NCBI RefSeq assembly: GCF_007827975.1
Contig: NZ_VITT01000005.1
Reading direction: 5' to 3' (one strand)
Length of the DNA stretch: 64,000 nt
Source: Nitrospirillum viridazoti
GTDB taxonomy: Bacteria > Pseudomonadota > Alphaproteobacteria > Azospirillales > Azospirillaceae
Positions 25,141-33,276 of the stretch are shown in pieces. Made by a program: the position numbers and the translations under genes. Position 1 is the first letter of the stretch, and each line of letters begins with the position of its first letter. Under the pieces are notes generated by a model. The model was not told the origin of the DNA and did no database searches. It saw only the letters and a program-made list of their open reading frames with translations.

Positions 25141-26469
25141 ATGAAGATCCTGGTGGTCGGATCCGGCGGGCGGGAGCATGCGCTGTGCTGGGCCATCTCA
25201 GCCTCCCCCCTGTGCGGCACGCTGTGGTGCGCGCCCGGCAACGCCGGCATCCGCGACGTGGCGAGCTGCGTGGACATCAAGGCCGACGACGTGGACGGCC
25301 TGGTGGCTTTCGCCACGGCCAACGCCGTGGACCTGGTGGTGGTGGGTCCGGAGCAGCCGCTGGTGCTGGGCCTGGTCGACCGCCTGACGGCCGCCGGCAT
25401 CAAGGCCTTCGGCCCCAGCCAGGCCGCAGCCGCCCTGGAAGGCTCCAAGGGCTTCATGAAGGATATCTGCGCCAAGTACGGCGTGCCCACGGCCGCCTAC
25501 CGCCGCTTCACCGATGCCGCCGCCGCCAAGGCCTACGTCACCGAGCAGGGCGCGCCCATCGTGGTCAAGGCCGACGGCCTGGCCGCCGGCAAGGGCGTGG
25601 TCATCGCCATGGCCCTGGAGGAGGCGCACGCCGCCATCGACGACGCCATGCTGCACGGCCGCTTCGGCAGCGCCGGCGCCGAGGTTGTGGTGGAAGAGTT
25701 CATGGATGGCGAGGAGGCCAGCTTCTTCGCCCTGTGCGACGGCACCCACGCCCTGCCCCTGGTGGGCGCGCAGGATCATAAGCGGGTGTTCGACAACGAC
25801 CAGGGCCCCAACACCGGCGGCATGGGCGCCTACTCCCCTGCCCCCGTCCTGACGCCCGAGTTGCAGGACCGGGTGATGCGGGAGATCGTGGAACCCACGG
25901 TGCGGGGCATGGCGGCGGAGGGCAAGCCCTTCACCGGCGTGCTGTTCGCCGGGCTGATGATCGTTGCGGGACCGGAAGGACCCAAGCCGCGCCTGATCGA
26001 ATTCAACGCGCGCTTCGGCGACCCGGAATGCCAGGTGCTCATGCGCCGCCTGAAGTCCGACATCGTGCCGCTGCTGCTGGCCACCTGCGACGGGCAGTTG
26101 GACCATGTGGACGTGCGCTGGCACGACGACCCCGCCCTGTGCGTGGTGATGGCGGCCCAGGGCTATCCGGGTGATTATGTGAAGAACACCGCCATCGGGG
26201 GGCTCGAGGATGCGGGCAAGGTCGACGGGGTCACCGTCTTCCACGCCGGCACCAAGGCAGCCAAAACACCCGAGGGGGACGATCGCGTGCTGGCCAACGG
26301 CGGCCGGGTGCTGGGCGTGACGGCCATCGGGAAGACGGTGGCCGAAGCGCAGGCCCTGGCCTACCAAGCGGTGGACCGGATCCATTGGCCAGAGGGGTTC
26401 TGCCGGCGGGACATCGGCTGGCGCGCGGTTGAACGCGAAAAGGCCGAACGGGAACAGAAGCAGGGATAA
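25141..26469 (+). CDS. purD: Phosphoribosylamine-glycine ligase (GAR synthetase)
   Basis: 442 residues. Second enzyme of purine synthesis, joining glycine to phosphoribosylamine with ATP. It opens MKILVVGSGGREHALCWAI with the N-domain signature; ATP-grasp parts follow (APIVVKADGLAAGKGVVIAM, EEFMDGEEASFFALCDG, DNDQGPNTGGMGAYSPAP and LIEFNARFGDPECQ). An AGAGG ribosome-binding site precedes the ATG. The C-terminal ~30 residues end in a Lys/Glu-rich stretch. Divergently transcribed from xseA. Confidence 0.97.
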   Translation: MKILVVGSGGREHALCWAISASPLCGTLWCAPGNAGIRDVASCVDIKADDVDGLVAFATANAVDLVVVGPEQPLVLGLVDRLTAAGIKAFGPSQAAAALEGSKGFMKDICAKYGVPTAAYRRFTDAAAAKAYVTEQGAPIVVKADGLAAGKGVVIAMALEEAHAAIDDAMLHGRFGSAGAEVVVEEFMDGEEASFFALCDGTHALPLVGAQDHKRVFDNDQGPNTGGMGAYSPAPVLTPELQDRVMREIVEPTVRGMAAEGKPFTGVLFAGLMIVAGPEGPKPRLIEFNARFGDPECQVLMRRLKSDIVPLLLATCDGQLDHVDVRWHDDPALCVVMAAQGYPGDYVKNTAIGGLEDAGKVDGVTVFHAGTKAAKTPEGDDRVLANGGRVLGVTAIGKTVAEAQALAYQAVDRIHWPEGFCRRDIGWRAVEREKAEREQKQG

Positions 26470-26518
26470 GGCGGGCGCTCCCAAGCCGGGGCCCAGCCGT
26501 TTTTAGGGACAAGAGATC

Positions 26519-27454
26519 ATGAATCGCCAGGACCGCCGCCGCCGCATCGCGGAAATCTCCAAGGACGCCAATGCCGGCGCGCCCTTCGTCAACGACATGC
26601 GGGTGGCCGCCGACCTGCACCGCCAGGGCCGGCTGAAGGAGGCGGAGAACGCCTACCGCGCCATCATCCGCATCTATGCCTCCGTCCCGGAAATCCGCGT
26701 CGCCTGGTCCAACCTGGGCGCGGTGCTGCAGGGCCTGGGCAAGCTGGAAGAGGCGGTGACGGCGCTGAAGAAGGCGCGGTCGCTGAACCCCAACCACCCG
26801 CCGCCCCACCAGAACCTGGGCATGGCCCTGCTGGCCCAGGGCAAGGTGGATGAGGCGCTGGAAAGCTTCCGCCGCGCGGTGGAGCTGAACCCGCAGTTCA
26901 CCGAGGCTTGGCACGCCCTGGGCGTGGCCTCGGGCCAGAAGAACGACCTGGCCGGGGCCGAGGACGCCTGGCGCCGCACGCTGGAACTGGACCCCAACCG
27001 GGCGGAGACCCGCTTCAACCTGGGCCTGATCCTGCGCAACACCGGCCGGCTGGACGCGGCCGCCGCCGAGTTCCATGCCTGCGCCACCCTGGACCCGTCC
27101 CAGGGCGATGCCCGCCTGGCCCTGGCCGACACCCTGATCGCCATGGGCCGCGCCGAAGAGGCCGCCCAGATCATCTGGGTGCTGATCCAGACCACGCCGG
27201 CGCATCCGGTGCCGCAGCAGTTCTACGCCCGGGCCCTGACGGTCATGGCGCAGATGGGCAATGGCGACGCCGCCGCCGACCGCGCCGACCAGTGGGCCGC
27301 CGCCTATCCGGACAGCGAGGCCGCGCGGTCGGTGAAGATTGCCTTCGACACCTACCGCGCCGAGAAGGCCGCCGCCGAAGCCAAGGGTGGGGAAGCCCCC
27401 CAGGCTGAGGAAGCCGCCCCCGACGCGACTCCGGAAGAGAAGCCGGAAGCCTAA
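26519..27454 (+). CDS. Tetratricopeptide-repeat protein
   Basis: 311 residues without a signal peptide. From about residue 25 to 250 it is built of 34-residue TPR units, for example AWSNLGAVLQGLGKLEEAV, PHQNLGMALLAQGKVDEAL, AWHALGVASGQKNDLAGAE and TRFNLGLILRNTGRLDAAA; each has the small-large-small residue pattern of TPR helices. The tail after 280 is an acidic Glu/Ala/Pro run (low complexity). TPR proteins are scaffolds; the partner is unknown. It follows purD by 49 bp. Its TAA overlaps the TAG of the convergent membrane protein gene by 2 bases (27452-27453), with no room for a terminator. Confidence 0.85.
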   Translation: MNRQDRRRRIAEISKDANAGAPFVNDMRVAADLHRQGRLKEAENAYRAIIRIYASVPEIRVAWSNLGAVLQGLGKLEEAVTALKKARSLNPNHPPPHQNLGMALLAQGKVDEALESFRRAVELNPQFTEAWHALGVASGQKNDLAGAEDAWRRTLELDPNRAETRFNLGLILRNTGRLDAAAAEFHACATLDPSQGDARLALADTLIAMGRAEEAAQIIWVLIQTTPAHPVPQQFYARALTVMAQMGNGDAAADRADQWAAAYPDSEAARSVKIAFDTYRAEKAAAEAKGGEAPQAEEAAPDATPEEKPEA

Positions 27455-28128
27455 GACCCGGTCCGGTCCCGCCGCTGCTCGCGCGACGCCGCCACCCTCA
27501 GGCCGAGGGCGCGCGGCGGCGGGCGGCGGTGGGCCTCCTTCCAGCCCACCCAGCACTGGCGGATCAGCCAGCCGGCCAGCACGGCCAGCCCCAGCACGGC
27601 CGCCGCCACGATGCCCCAGACCCACAGGTCGGCGCCGTGCACGATGGTCCGCAGGCCCCTGAACACCCCGGCCTGACGCCAGAATATGACGGCGGTGGCC
27701 AGGATGATCAGCAGCGGCCCCAGGAGGGGCAGCAGCGGCGCCAGGAGCAGGCTGGGCGCCTGACCGTACACGATGCGCAGAGGGTGGCGCACGGTGGTCC
27801 ACTCGCACGACAGCGGCAGCAGCACGGACAAGGCCAGCACCGCCAGGATGGTGGCGGGAAGGAAGGCGTTCACCGCCAGGGCCGTCTGCCAGCCGGCGGG
27901 GACGATGACCAGACCGACGGCCAGCGCCAGGATGGCCAGCGCCTCCAGCCCCAACAGGGCGAAAGCGCCCCGCACCGTCCACAGGATGCGCCCCTCCTGG
28001 CCCGGGCGGACCCGCAGTACCCGCATGCCGGCGTCCTTATGGAAAGGCGTGTCGCGCACCACCTCGCCCGTCACATCGCCGCGCAAGGACCAGTAGAAGG
28101 CGCCGTAGTCGTCCCGGTAGAGCGGCAT
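27451..28128 (-). CDS. Hypothetical four-helix membrane protein
   Basis: 225 residues from the ATG at 28128. After a soluble, aromatic-rich start (MPLYRDDYGAFYWSLRGD) there are four predicted membrane helices: GAFALLGLEALAILALAVGL, AVNAFLPATILAVLALSVLL, LLAPLLPLLGPLLIILATAV and GIVAAAVLGLAVLAGWLIRQ. The C-terminus is basic (positive-inside). I do not recognise the family. It is 32 bp downstream of tadA on the same strand and probably co-transcribed with the hydrolase-tadA pair. Confidence 0.7.
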   Translation of the reverse strand: MPLYRDDYGAFYWSLRGDVTGEVVRDTPFHKDAGMRVLRVRPGQEGRILWTVRGAFALLGLEALAILALAVGLVIVPAGWQTALAVNAFLPATILAVLALSVLLPLSCEWTTVRHPLRIVYGQAPSLLLAPLLPLLGPLLIILATAVIFWRQAGVFRGLRTIVHGADLWVWGIVAAAVLGLAVLAGWLIRQCWVGWKEAHRRPPPRALGLRVAASREQRRDRTGS

Positions 28129-28160
28129 GCGGTTCCCATCCCCTTGCTGTGGCGGCGGCG

Positions 28161-28697
28161 TCAGCGTCGTTCCTTGAAGAAATCCTGCAGTAGCGCACCC
28201 GCCCGCCGCTCCTGCAGCCCGCCATAGGTATCGGGCGCATGGTGGCAGGTGGGCTGACTGAAGAAGCGGGAGCCATGCTCCACCGCCCCACCCTTGGGAT
28301 CGTAGGCCCCGAAATAGACCCGCCGCAGGCGGGCAAAGCTGATGGCGGCGGCGCACAGGGCGCAGGGCTCCAGCGTCACATAGAGGTCCAGGCCCGGCAG
28401 GCGCGGCTGGCCCACCGCGGCGCAGGCGGCACGGATGGCCAGCACCTCGGCATGGGCCGTGGGGTCGGCCAACTCCTCCGTCCGGTTGGAGGCGGCGGCC
28501 AGGACGGCACCGGTGGCGGGGTCGACGATGACGGCGCCCACCGGCACCTCCCCCCGCGCGGCGGCGGACGCGGCCTCGGCGAAGGCGCGCTCCATGGGGG
28601 AAGGGTCGGGCTCGACCGCGGGTGGGGACGACAACATGCCCCCAGCCTGGGGCAGGGCCGCGCGCGGCGTCAAGCGGGTGGGCGGCGCATCTGTCAT
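28161..28697 (-). CDS. tadA: tRNA-specific adenosine deaminase
   Basis: TadA converts A34 to inosine in tRNA-Arg(ACG). The zinc and catalytic sites are PTAHAEVLAIR (His82, Glu84) and LEPCALCAAAI (Cys112, Cys115), numbered from the ATG at 28697. That start overlaps the upstream hydrolase stop (ATGA, 28694-28697) and gives 178 residues. Inner starts at 28637 or 28595 would give a length nearer the usual 145-160, so the N-terminal Pro-rich 20-34 residues may not be translated. The rest of the deaminase fold is complete (FGAYDPKGGAVEHGSRFF). Single-domain relatives acting on free bases exist but have different flanks. Confidence 0.93.
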   Translation of the reverse strand: MTDAPPTRLTPRAALPQAGGMLSSPPAVEPDPSPMERAFAEAASAAARGEVPVGAVIVDPATGAVLAAASNRTEELADPTAHAEVLAIRAACAAVGQPRLPGLDLYVTLEPCALCAAAISFARLRRVYFGAYDPKGGAVEHGSRFFSQPTCHHAPDTYGGLQERRAGALLQDFFKERR

Positions 28698-29605
28698 CGG
28701 GCGAAGAAATCCACCAGCAGGGCCGCCAGCTCCGCCGGCGCCTCCTCCGGCACGTAATGGCCACAGTCCACCCCCTGGGCGCGGAGGTCAACCGCGTGGC
28801 CGCGCAGGGTATCGGCCAGCAGCGAGCCGACGCCCGCCCCGGCACCCACTGCCAGGATGGGCAGCGACAGGCCCTTGTCCGCCCGCGCGCGGGCCCGCGC
28901 CACCTCTTCCGGCCGGAAAGCCTCGCGGTAATAGGCGAAGGTTGAGCGCAAGGCGCCTGGCAGGGACAGCACCCGCACATACTCGTCCAGGTCGGCCGGA
29001 CCAATGGCCCAGCGCCGCAGGGCCTTGGCGTTGAACAGGTGGCTGAGGTAGGCGCGCTCCCGCCCCTGGATCAGCAGTTCCGGCAGGTCGTCCAGGCGGT
29101 TGAAGGCGAAGTGCCAAGTGCGCGCGTTGGCCTCGTCCGACGGGATGCCGGGCAGGGGCGGAGGCGTGATGCCCGGCAGGGCCGCGTCCACCAGGGCCAG
29201 GCGGCGCACGTCCCCTGGCCAGTCGGCGGCATAGGCGTGGCCGATCCAGGCGCCGACATCGTGACCCACCACATCCAGGGAGCCCTCATCCAGCAGGCCC
29301 AGGGCGACGGCCAGGCCGTGCATGTCGGCCGCCGCCGTGCCCAGGTCATAGCCCGTGACCGGCCGGTCCGACTCGCCGAAGCCGCGCGGGTCCACGGCGA
29401 TGACCCGCCGCCCGGCGTCGGCCAGCAGCGGCATGACATGGCGCCAGGCATACCAGCTTTGCGGCCAGCCAGGGATCAGCAGCACCGGCGGCCCCTGCCG
29501 GCCATCCCCGGGCCCGCCCTCGACATAGTGCAGGCGCACACCGTTGGCCGTAACCAGACCATGCTGGAAGCGTTGCCAGAAGCGTTCGGCGCTGAAGGGG
29601 TTCAT
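28694..29605 (-). CDS. Alpha/beta hydrolase, epoxide hydrolase/haloacetate dehalogenase-like
   Basis: 303 residues from the ATG at 29605, which has GGAG 8 bases upstream; a GTG at 29614 is less likely. The nucleophile elbow is VVGHDVGAWIGH (Asp116), an Asp rather than Ser, as in epoxide hydrolases and haloalkane/haloacetate dehalogenases. The oxyanion segment LLIPGWPQSWYAWRHV (43-58) and the closing CGHYVPEEAP (catalytic His near 283) fit. It is not lipase-like. The substrate is unknown: an epoxide, a halogenated acid or a small ester. A 17-bp palindromic box identical to the one before the neighbouring TetR gene sits just upstream (29626-29642), so that regulator almost certainly controls this gene. 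Confidence 0.85.
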   Translation of the reverse strand: MNPFSAERFWQRFQHGLVTANGVRLHYVEGGPGDGRQGPPVLLIPGWPQSWYAWRHVMPLLADAGRRVIAVDPRGFGESDRPVTGYDLGTAAADMHGLAVALGLLDEGSLDVVGHDVGAWIGHAYAADWPGDVRRLALVDAALPGITPPPLPGIPSDEANARTWHFAFNRLDDLPELLIQGRERAYLSHLFNAKALRRWAIGPADLDEYVRVLSLPGALRSTFAYYREAFRPEEVARARARADKGLSLPILAVGAGAGVGSLLADTLRGHAVDLRAQGVDCGHYVPEEAPAELAALLVDFFAR

Positions 29606-29625
29606 AAGCCACACTCCATTTTGGT

Positions 29626-29642
29626 AATGATCATTTCCTAAT
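29626..29642. promoter_or_regulatory. TetR operator copy 1, upstream of the hydrolase gene
   Basis: AATGATCATTTCCTAAT. The core AATGATCATT is a perfect 10-bp palindrome. The same 17 bases recur at 30312-30328 in front of the TetR gene. The box lies 21 bp upstream of the hydrolase ATG, where bound repressor would block transcription start. Confidence 0.8.
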
Positions 29643-29678
29643 TTGCCGCCCGGAGGTCGCCGACGGAGAGGCAGGCCA

Positions 29679-30296
29679 TCAGTCCAGCAGTTTCAGGGCA
29701 CCATCGGCCAGGACGGCCATCTCCGCCCGCTCCCGCCCTGTCTTGCCGACGACGCGCATGCCCTGCAGCACGCATAGCAGCAGGCGGGCGGTAACGGCGG
29801 CGTCCAGGTGAGGGGCGACGCTGCCATCGGCCTGGCCCAGGGCCACCAGGGCGGCAAGGCGCTCTTCATTGGCCGCTAGCGCCCCGGCCACGCGGGCCGC
29901 GACCTCGGCATCAGCGGTGGCGATGTCCACGGCGCCGCCCACCACCAGGCAGCCCTGGCGGCCGTCCGCCCCGTGGCTGTTGCCGGCGTAGAAATCCAGC
30001 ACCGCCTTGATCTTGGCCCGGCCGGTTGGGGCCGCTGCCAGCACCAAACCCAGCCGCTCGGCCCGCAAGGCGACATAGCGGTCGAAAGCCGCCAGGAACA
30101 GCCCGCGCTTGTCGGTGAAGGCCTTATAGAGGCTGCCGGCGGTCAGCCCCAGGGCCTGGGCTAGGTCGCTGATGGCGGCACCGTGAAAGCCGCGCTCACT
30201 GAACACCGCGATGGCGCGATCCAGCGCCAGCTCGGTGTCGAACTCGCGCGGGCGCCCGGGGCCGGGGCGGCGGGGGGAAGCATGGGTAGCGGTCAT
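29679..30296 (-). CDS. TetR/AcrR family transcriptional regulator
   Basis: 205 residues if started at the ATG at 30296 (MTATHASPRRPG); starts at 30305 and 30320 are also in frame, but the last overlaps the operator. The DNA-binding helix-turn-helix is FHGAAISDLAQALGLTAGSLYKAFTDKRGLF, near 37-67, the TetR signature. The C-terminal ligand domain (about 70-205) has no Cys-based sensor apart from CLVVGGA. It is transcribed in the same direction as the hydrolase and tadA, 73 bp before the hydrolase start. Identical operators in front of both genes point to a self-regulated repressor. The inducer is probably the hydrolase substrate or its product (inference). Confidence 0.88.
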   Translation of the reverse strand: MTATHASPRRPGPGRPREFDTELALDRAIAVFSERGFHGAAISDLAQALGLTAGSLYKAFTDKRGLFLAAFDRYVALRAERLGLVLAAAPTGRAKIKAVLDFYAGNSHGADGRQGCLVVGGAVDIATADAEVAARVAGALAANEERLAALVALGQADGSVAPHLDAAVTARLLLCVLQGMRVVGKTGRERAEMAVLADGALKLLD

Positions 30297-30311
30297 GTAT
30301 GCCATATAGAG

Positions 30312-30328
30312 AATGATCATTTCCTAAT
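30312..30328. promoter_or_regulatory. TetR operator copy 2, upstream of the TetR gene
   Basis: AATGATCATTTCCTAAT, identical in all 17 positions and in the same orientation to 29626-29642. It overlaps or closely precedes the start codon of the TetR gene (candidates at 30296, 30305 and 30320), which fits autorepression. The flanks also show similar A/T richness against a GC-rich background. Confidence 0.8.
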
Positions 30329-30424
30329 CAAGTACTAGCTATGCCCAACACGGGCCCCCCATCGGCTCGGGCGGCCCCCGTCTGCCGCTTGGCAAGGCGG
30401 TTGGGCGCGCATACAGTCCGCCCC

Positions 30425-31888
30425 ATGTCCGATACCAAATCCCCCGAAAAGTCCGGCGCTGAGAAATCCGGTGCCGAGAAGTCCGGTGCCGAGAAGTCCG
30501 GTGAGCGCATCGCCAAGCGGCTGGCGCGCGCCGGCCTATGCTCCCGCCGCGATGCCGAGCGTTGGATCGCCGACGGCCGCGTGGCCGTGAACGGCCAGGT
30601 TCTGACCTCGCCCGGCGTGAACGTGCAGCCCGGCGACCGCATCGTCGTCGACGGCCAGATGCTGCCCGAGCAGGAGCCGACGCGCGTCTGGCGCTATCAC
30701 AAGCCCGCCGGCCTGGTGACCACGGCCCGTGACGAGCTGGCCCGCGCGACGGTGTTCGACCGCCTGCCCGACGGCATGCCCCGCGTCATCTCCGTCGGCC
30801 GGCTGGACCTGAACACCGAGGGCCTGCTGCTGCTGACCAACGATGGGGAACTGGCCCGGCACCTGGAGCTGCCATCCACGGCCTGGCCCCGCCGCTACCG
30901 CGTGCGCGTGCACGGGACGCCGGATACTGCCAAGCTGGCCAAGCTGGCGGAGGGCATCTTCGTCGATGGCATCGAGTACGGCCCCATCGAGGCCGTGCTG
31001 GATCGGGAGCAGGGCAGCAACGCCTGGCTGACCATGACCCTGCGCGAAGGCAAGAACCGTGAGATCCGCAAGGTGCTGGAGCACCTGGGTCTGACGGTGA
31101 ACCGGCTCATCCGCGTCGCCTACGGCCCGTTCCAGCTGGGCAAGCTGGAAAAGGGGGAGGTGGAGGAAGTGCCGCGCCGCGTGCTGCGCGACCAGCTGCC
31201 CCAGTTCTTCCCCAAGGAAAGCGCCCAGGACCGCAAGGAGGCGCGCGGCAAGGCGACGGCCGAGGCGCCGGCGCTGCGCTTCGACAAGGCGCCCAAGGCC
31301 AAGGCGGCGCCCGCGACCAAGGCGGCCGCGCCCGCCCGCGCCCGGCGGGAGGACGCGGTGGAAGCCGCCCGCCCCGCCCGCGCACCGGCCCGCTCCGCTG
31401 ACCGCCCCACCCCTGACCGCCCCACCCCTGAACGCCCCACCCCTGAACGCCCCACCCCTGAACGCCCCTCGGCCCGGGCCGACGCCGCCGTGCGCGCCAA
31501 GCGCCCGCCCCAATCCAGGGCATCGCTGACCGGCGACAGCGCGGCCGACAAGGCCCGCGCCCTGGCCCACGCCTTGGACCGGGCGCTGGACGGCACGCCC
31601 GACGATGACGACGACGCCCCCGCCCGCCGCCCGCGCAAGGCGCCGGTGACGCGTACCGCCCCTAGCCTGGGCGAGCGCGTCGATGGCCGGGCCCCTAAGC
31701 GGGATGGTGCCAAGCGCGGCGAGTCCCCGCGGGGTGCGGCCAAGGCGTCCGCCCCGCGCGCCGGCAAGCCAACGCCCAAAGCGGCTTCCGCCAAATCCCC
31801 CAGTCCCAAATCTGCCAGCCCCAAATCTGCCGGCTCCAAGCCCGCACGCCCAACGGGCAAGCCGGCGCCCAAGGGCAAGAAGACCTGA
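30425..31888 (+). CDS. rluB: Pseudouridine synthase of the RsuA/RluB family, with long disordered tail
   Basis: 487 residues from the ATG at 30425. S4 RNA-binding domain (ERIAKRLARAGLCSRRDAER, near 27-46), then the pseudouridine synthase domain with catalytic Asp128 in VGRLDLNTEGLLLLTND and KNREIRKVLEHLGLTVNRLI. RluB-type enzymes make pseudouridine 2605 of 23S rRNA (E. coli numbering); RsuA/RluF activity cannot be excluded. The first 27 residues are four EKSGA-like repeats. From ~265 onward the protein is a ~220-residue low-complexity Lys/Ala/Pro/Arg/Ser tail, a form common in alphaproteobacteria. The tail includes five [DE]RPTP repeats. The stop overlaps the rsmD start by one base, so two rRNA-modifying enzymes are coupled. 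Confidence 0.92.
   Translation: MSDTKSPEKSGAEKSGAEKSGAEKSGERIAKRLARAGLCSRRDAERWIADGRVAVNGQVLTSPGVNVQPGDRIVVDGQMLPEQEPTRVWRYHKPAGLVTTARDELARATVFDRLPDGMPRVISVGRLDLNTEGLLLLTNDGELARHLELPSTAWPRRYRVRVHGTPDTAKLAKLAEGIFVDGIEYGPIEAVLDREQGSNAWLTMTLREGKNREIRKVLEHLGLTVNRLIRVAYGPFQLGKLEKGEVEEVPRRVLRDQLPQFFPKESAQDRKEARGKATAEAPALRFDKAPKAKAAPATKAAAPARARREDAVEAARPARAPARSADRPTPDRPTPERPTPERPTPERPSARADAAVRAKRPPQSRASLTGDSAADKARALAHALDRALDGTPDDDDDAPARRPRKAPVTRTAPSLGERVDGRAPKRDGAKRGESPRGAAKASAPRAGKPTPKAASAKSPSPKSASPKSAGSKPARPTGKPAPKGKKT
30446..30505 (+). repeat. Four tandem 15-bp units encoding EKSGA in rluB
   Basis: Units start at 30446, 30461, 30476 and 30491, each a variant of GAGAAGTCCGGTGCC. They are in frame and encode EKSGA, EKSGA, EKSGA, EKSGE. 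Units 3 and 4 are identical over their first 13 bases, suggesting recent duplication. Confidence 0.85.
31400..31474 (+). repeat. Five tandem 15-bp units encoding [DE]RPTP in rluB tail
   Basis: Units of GAACGCCCCACCCCT (Glu or Asp first codon) start at 31400, 31415, 31430, 31445 and 31460; the last unit is degenerate and ends in SA. In frame. A polyproline-like, length-variable spacer. Confidence 0.85.
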
Positions 31889-32451
31889 TGCGCATCGTCG
31901 GCGGGCGGCATCGCGGGCGGACCCTGGCGGCCCCCGGCGGTCGGGACGTGCGGCCCACCAGCGACCGCACGCGCCAGGCCCTGTTCAACATCCTGGAGCA
32001 TGGCGATTTCTTCGCCGACGAGGGCCCCACGCTGGAAGGCCGGGTGGTGCTGGACGCGTTCTGCGGCACCGGCGCCCTGGGCCTGGAGGCGCTGTCGCGC
32101 GGGGCGGAGGCCGCCCTGTTCCTGGATGTCAGCCGCGCTTCGCTGGACCTTGCCCGCGCCAACGCCGCCACGCTGAAGGAAACCGGCCGCTGCCAGTTCA
32201 TCCAGGGCGACGCCACCAAAGCCCCCATCGCCAGGCAAGCCGCCAGCCTGGCCTTCCTGGACCCGCCCTACGGCCAGGGCCTGGCGCCCCGCGCGCTGGA
32301 AAGCCTGGTGGTCGGCGGCTGGCTGGCGCTGGAAGCCCTGTGCGTGGTGGAGATCGGCGGCGACGATCCCTTCGAGGCCCCGCCGGGCTTTGAGACTCTG
32401 GATGAGCGCCGCTATGGCGACACGCGCGTGCTGTTCCTCAAGCGCGGTTGA
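31888..32451 (+). CDS. rsmD: 16S rRNA (guanine(966)-N2)-methyltransferase
   Basis: 187 residues. RsmD methylates G966 in the P-site region of assembled 30S particles using S-adenosylmethionine. Motif I is VLDAFCGTGALGLEALSRGA (55-72), and the catalytic DPPY motif is LAFLDPPYGQGL (DPPY at 125-128). The family opening MRIVGGRHRGRTLAAP is complete, and RPTSDRTRQALFNIL is the diagnostic N-terminal stretch. Translation is probably coupled to rluB through the TGATG overlap (31886-31890). Confidence 0.96.
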   Translation: MRIVGGRHRGRTLAAPGGRDVRPTSDRTRQALFNILEHGDFFADEGPTLEGRVVLDAFCGTGALGLEALSRGAEAALFLDVSRASLDLARANAATLKETGRCQFIQGDATKAPIARQAASLAFLDPPYGQGLAPRALESLVVGGWLALEALCVVEIGGDDPFEAPPGFETLDERRYGDTRVLFLKRG

Positions 32452-32472
32452 CATCCCGAGGGCACGAGCGGG

Positions 32473-33084
32473 TCACGCCACCCCCGTCACCCGCTCCACC
32501 AGCCCTTCCAGGTTGCGGTCGCGGATGCCCAGCTCATGCAGGTGCCGGACGGTGTTGACCAGATAGTCGACGTTGCGCCCGCTTTCCCCCACGCCCTGGC
32601 GGATCAGGCCGGCCAACTCCTCCGGCGGCAGGCGCCCGCAATATTGCTCATGCCCGCGCAGCACGGTGAAGGCCACGGTGGGCACCTTCGTCCCCTTGTC
32701 CAGCGTGGCCGTCAGCAGGCGGGGCTCATAGACCGCGTTCTGCATCTCCCGCGCCCAGAGATAGTCCAGCACCCCCGCCGCTTCGGCCGCCCCCACGCGG
32801 TAGGCGACGCCCCGGCAGGCTCCCCCCCGGTCCAGTCCCAGGACCGCGCCCGGACACGCGCGGGTGCCGCGATGACGGAAGGAATAGACGCTGAACCCCC
32901 GGTGCCAGCCCCGCACCGTGGCCAGCCGCCGCTCCGCGAAAGGGAAACCCGGATTCCACATGAGGGAGCCGTAACCGAAGACCCAGACGTCGTCCCCAGC
33001 GGCGACGCCGATGGCACGATAGGGGGCGGCGATTTCAGAGGCGTATGGGGACAAGGGCGGCATGCCAGGCAGGGGAACGACCAT
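32473..33084 (-). CDS. ChaC-type glutathione-specific gamma-glutamylcyclotransferase
   Basis: 203 residues from the ATG at 33084 (GGGGG just upstream; an in-frame ATG at 33123 would add 13). The ChaC/GGCT fold starts VWVFGYGSLMWNPGF near 33-47, where the FGYGSL loop binds the substrate; VYEPRLLTATLD near 119-130 supplies the conserved acidic residue region, and ARGxxxxFR-like SFRHRGTRACPGAVLGL is typical of ChaC. The enzyme cleaves glutathione to 5-oxoproline and Cys-Gly. Convergent with rsmD. An ion-transport role implied by the old chaC name is not supported. Confidence 0.88.
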   Translation of the reverse strand: MVVPLPGMPPLSPYASEIAAPYRAIGVAAGDDVWVFGYGSLMWNPGFPFAERRLATVRGWHRGFSVYSFRHRGTRACPGAVLGLDRGGACRGVAYRVGAAEAAGVLDYLWAREMQNAVYEPRLLTATLDKGTKVPTVAFTVLRGHEQYCGRLPPEELAGLIRQGVGESGRNVDYLVNTVRHLHELGIRDRNLEGLVERVTGVA

Positions 33085-33276
33085 GATGCCCCCGACCCTG
33101 GACGGCTTCCCGGCCGCCGTCAACCGTGGTTGAGCCGATTGGCGCTGGCATTCCAGGCGGCCGATCCCGATCTAAGACTGAAGACCGGCGCGACGGCGCC
33201 GCGCTTGCCAAGCCCATCCGGGCGTGGCCTCATCGCCCCGGCGTCCATGCCCGGCCGCCGCCTTTCGGAATTTCCC

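Noticed and set aside
30446..31474. CRISPR-like repeat arrays
   Set aside because: The repeats are in-frame 15-bp coding repeats without spacers; no other array-like structure or cas gene was seen.
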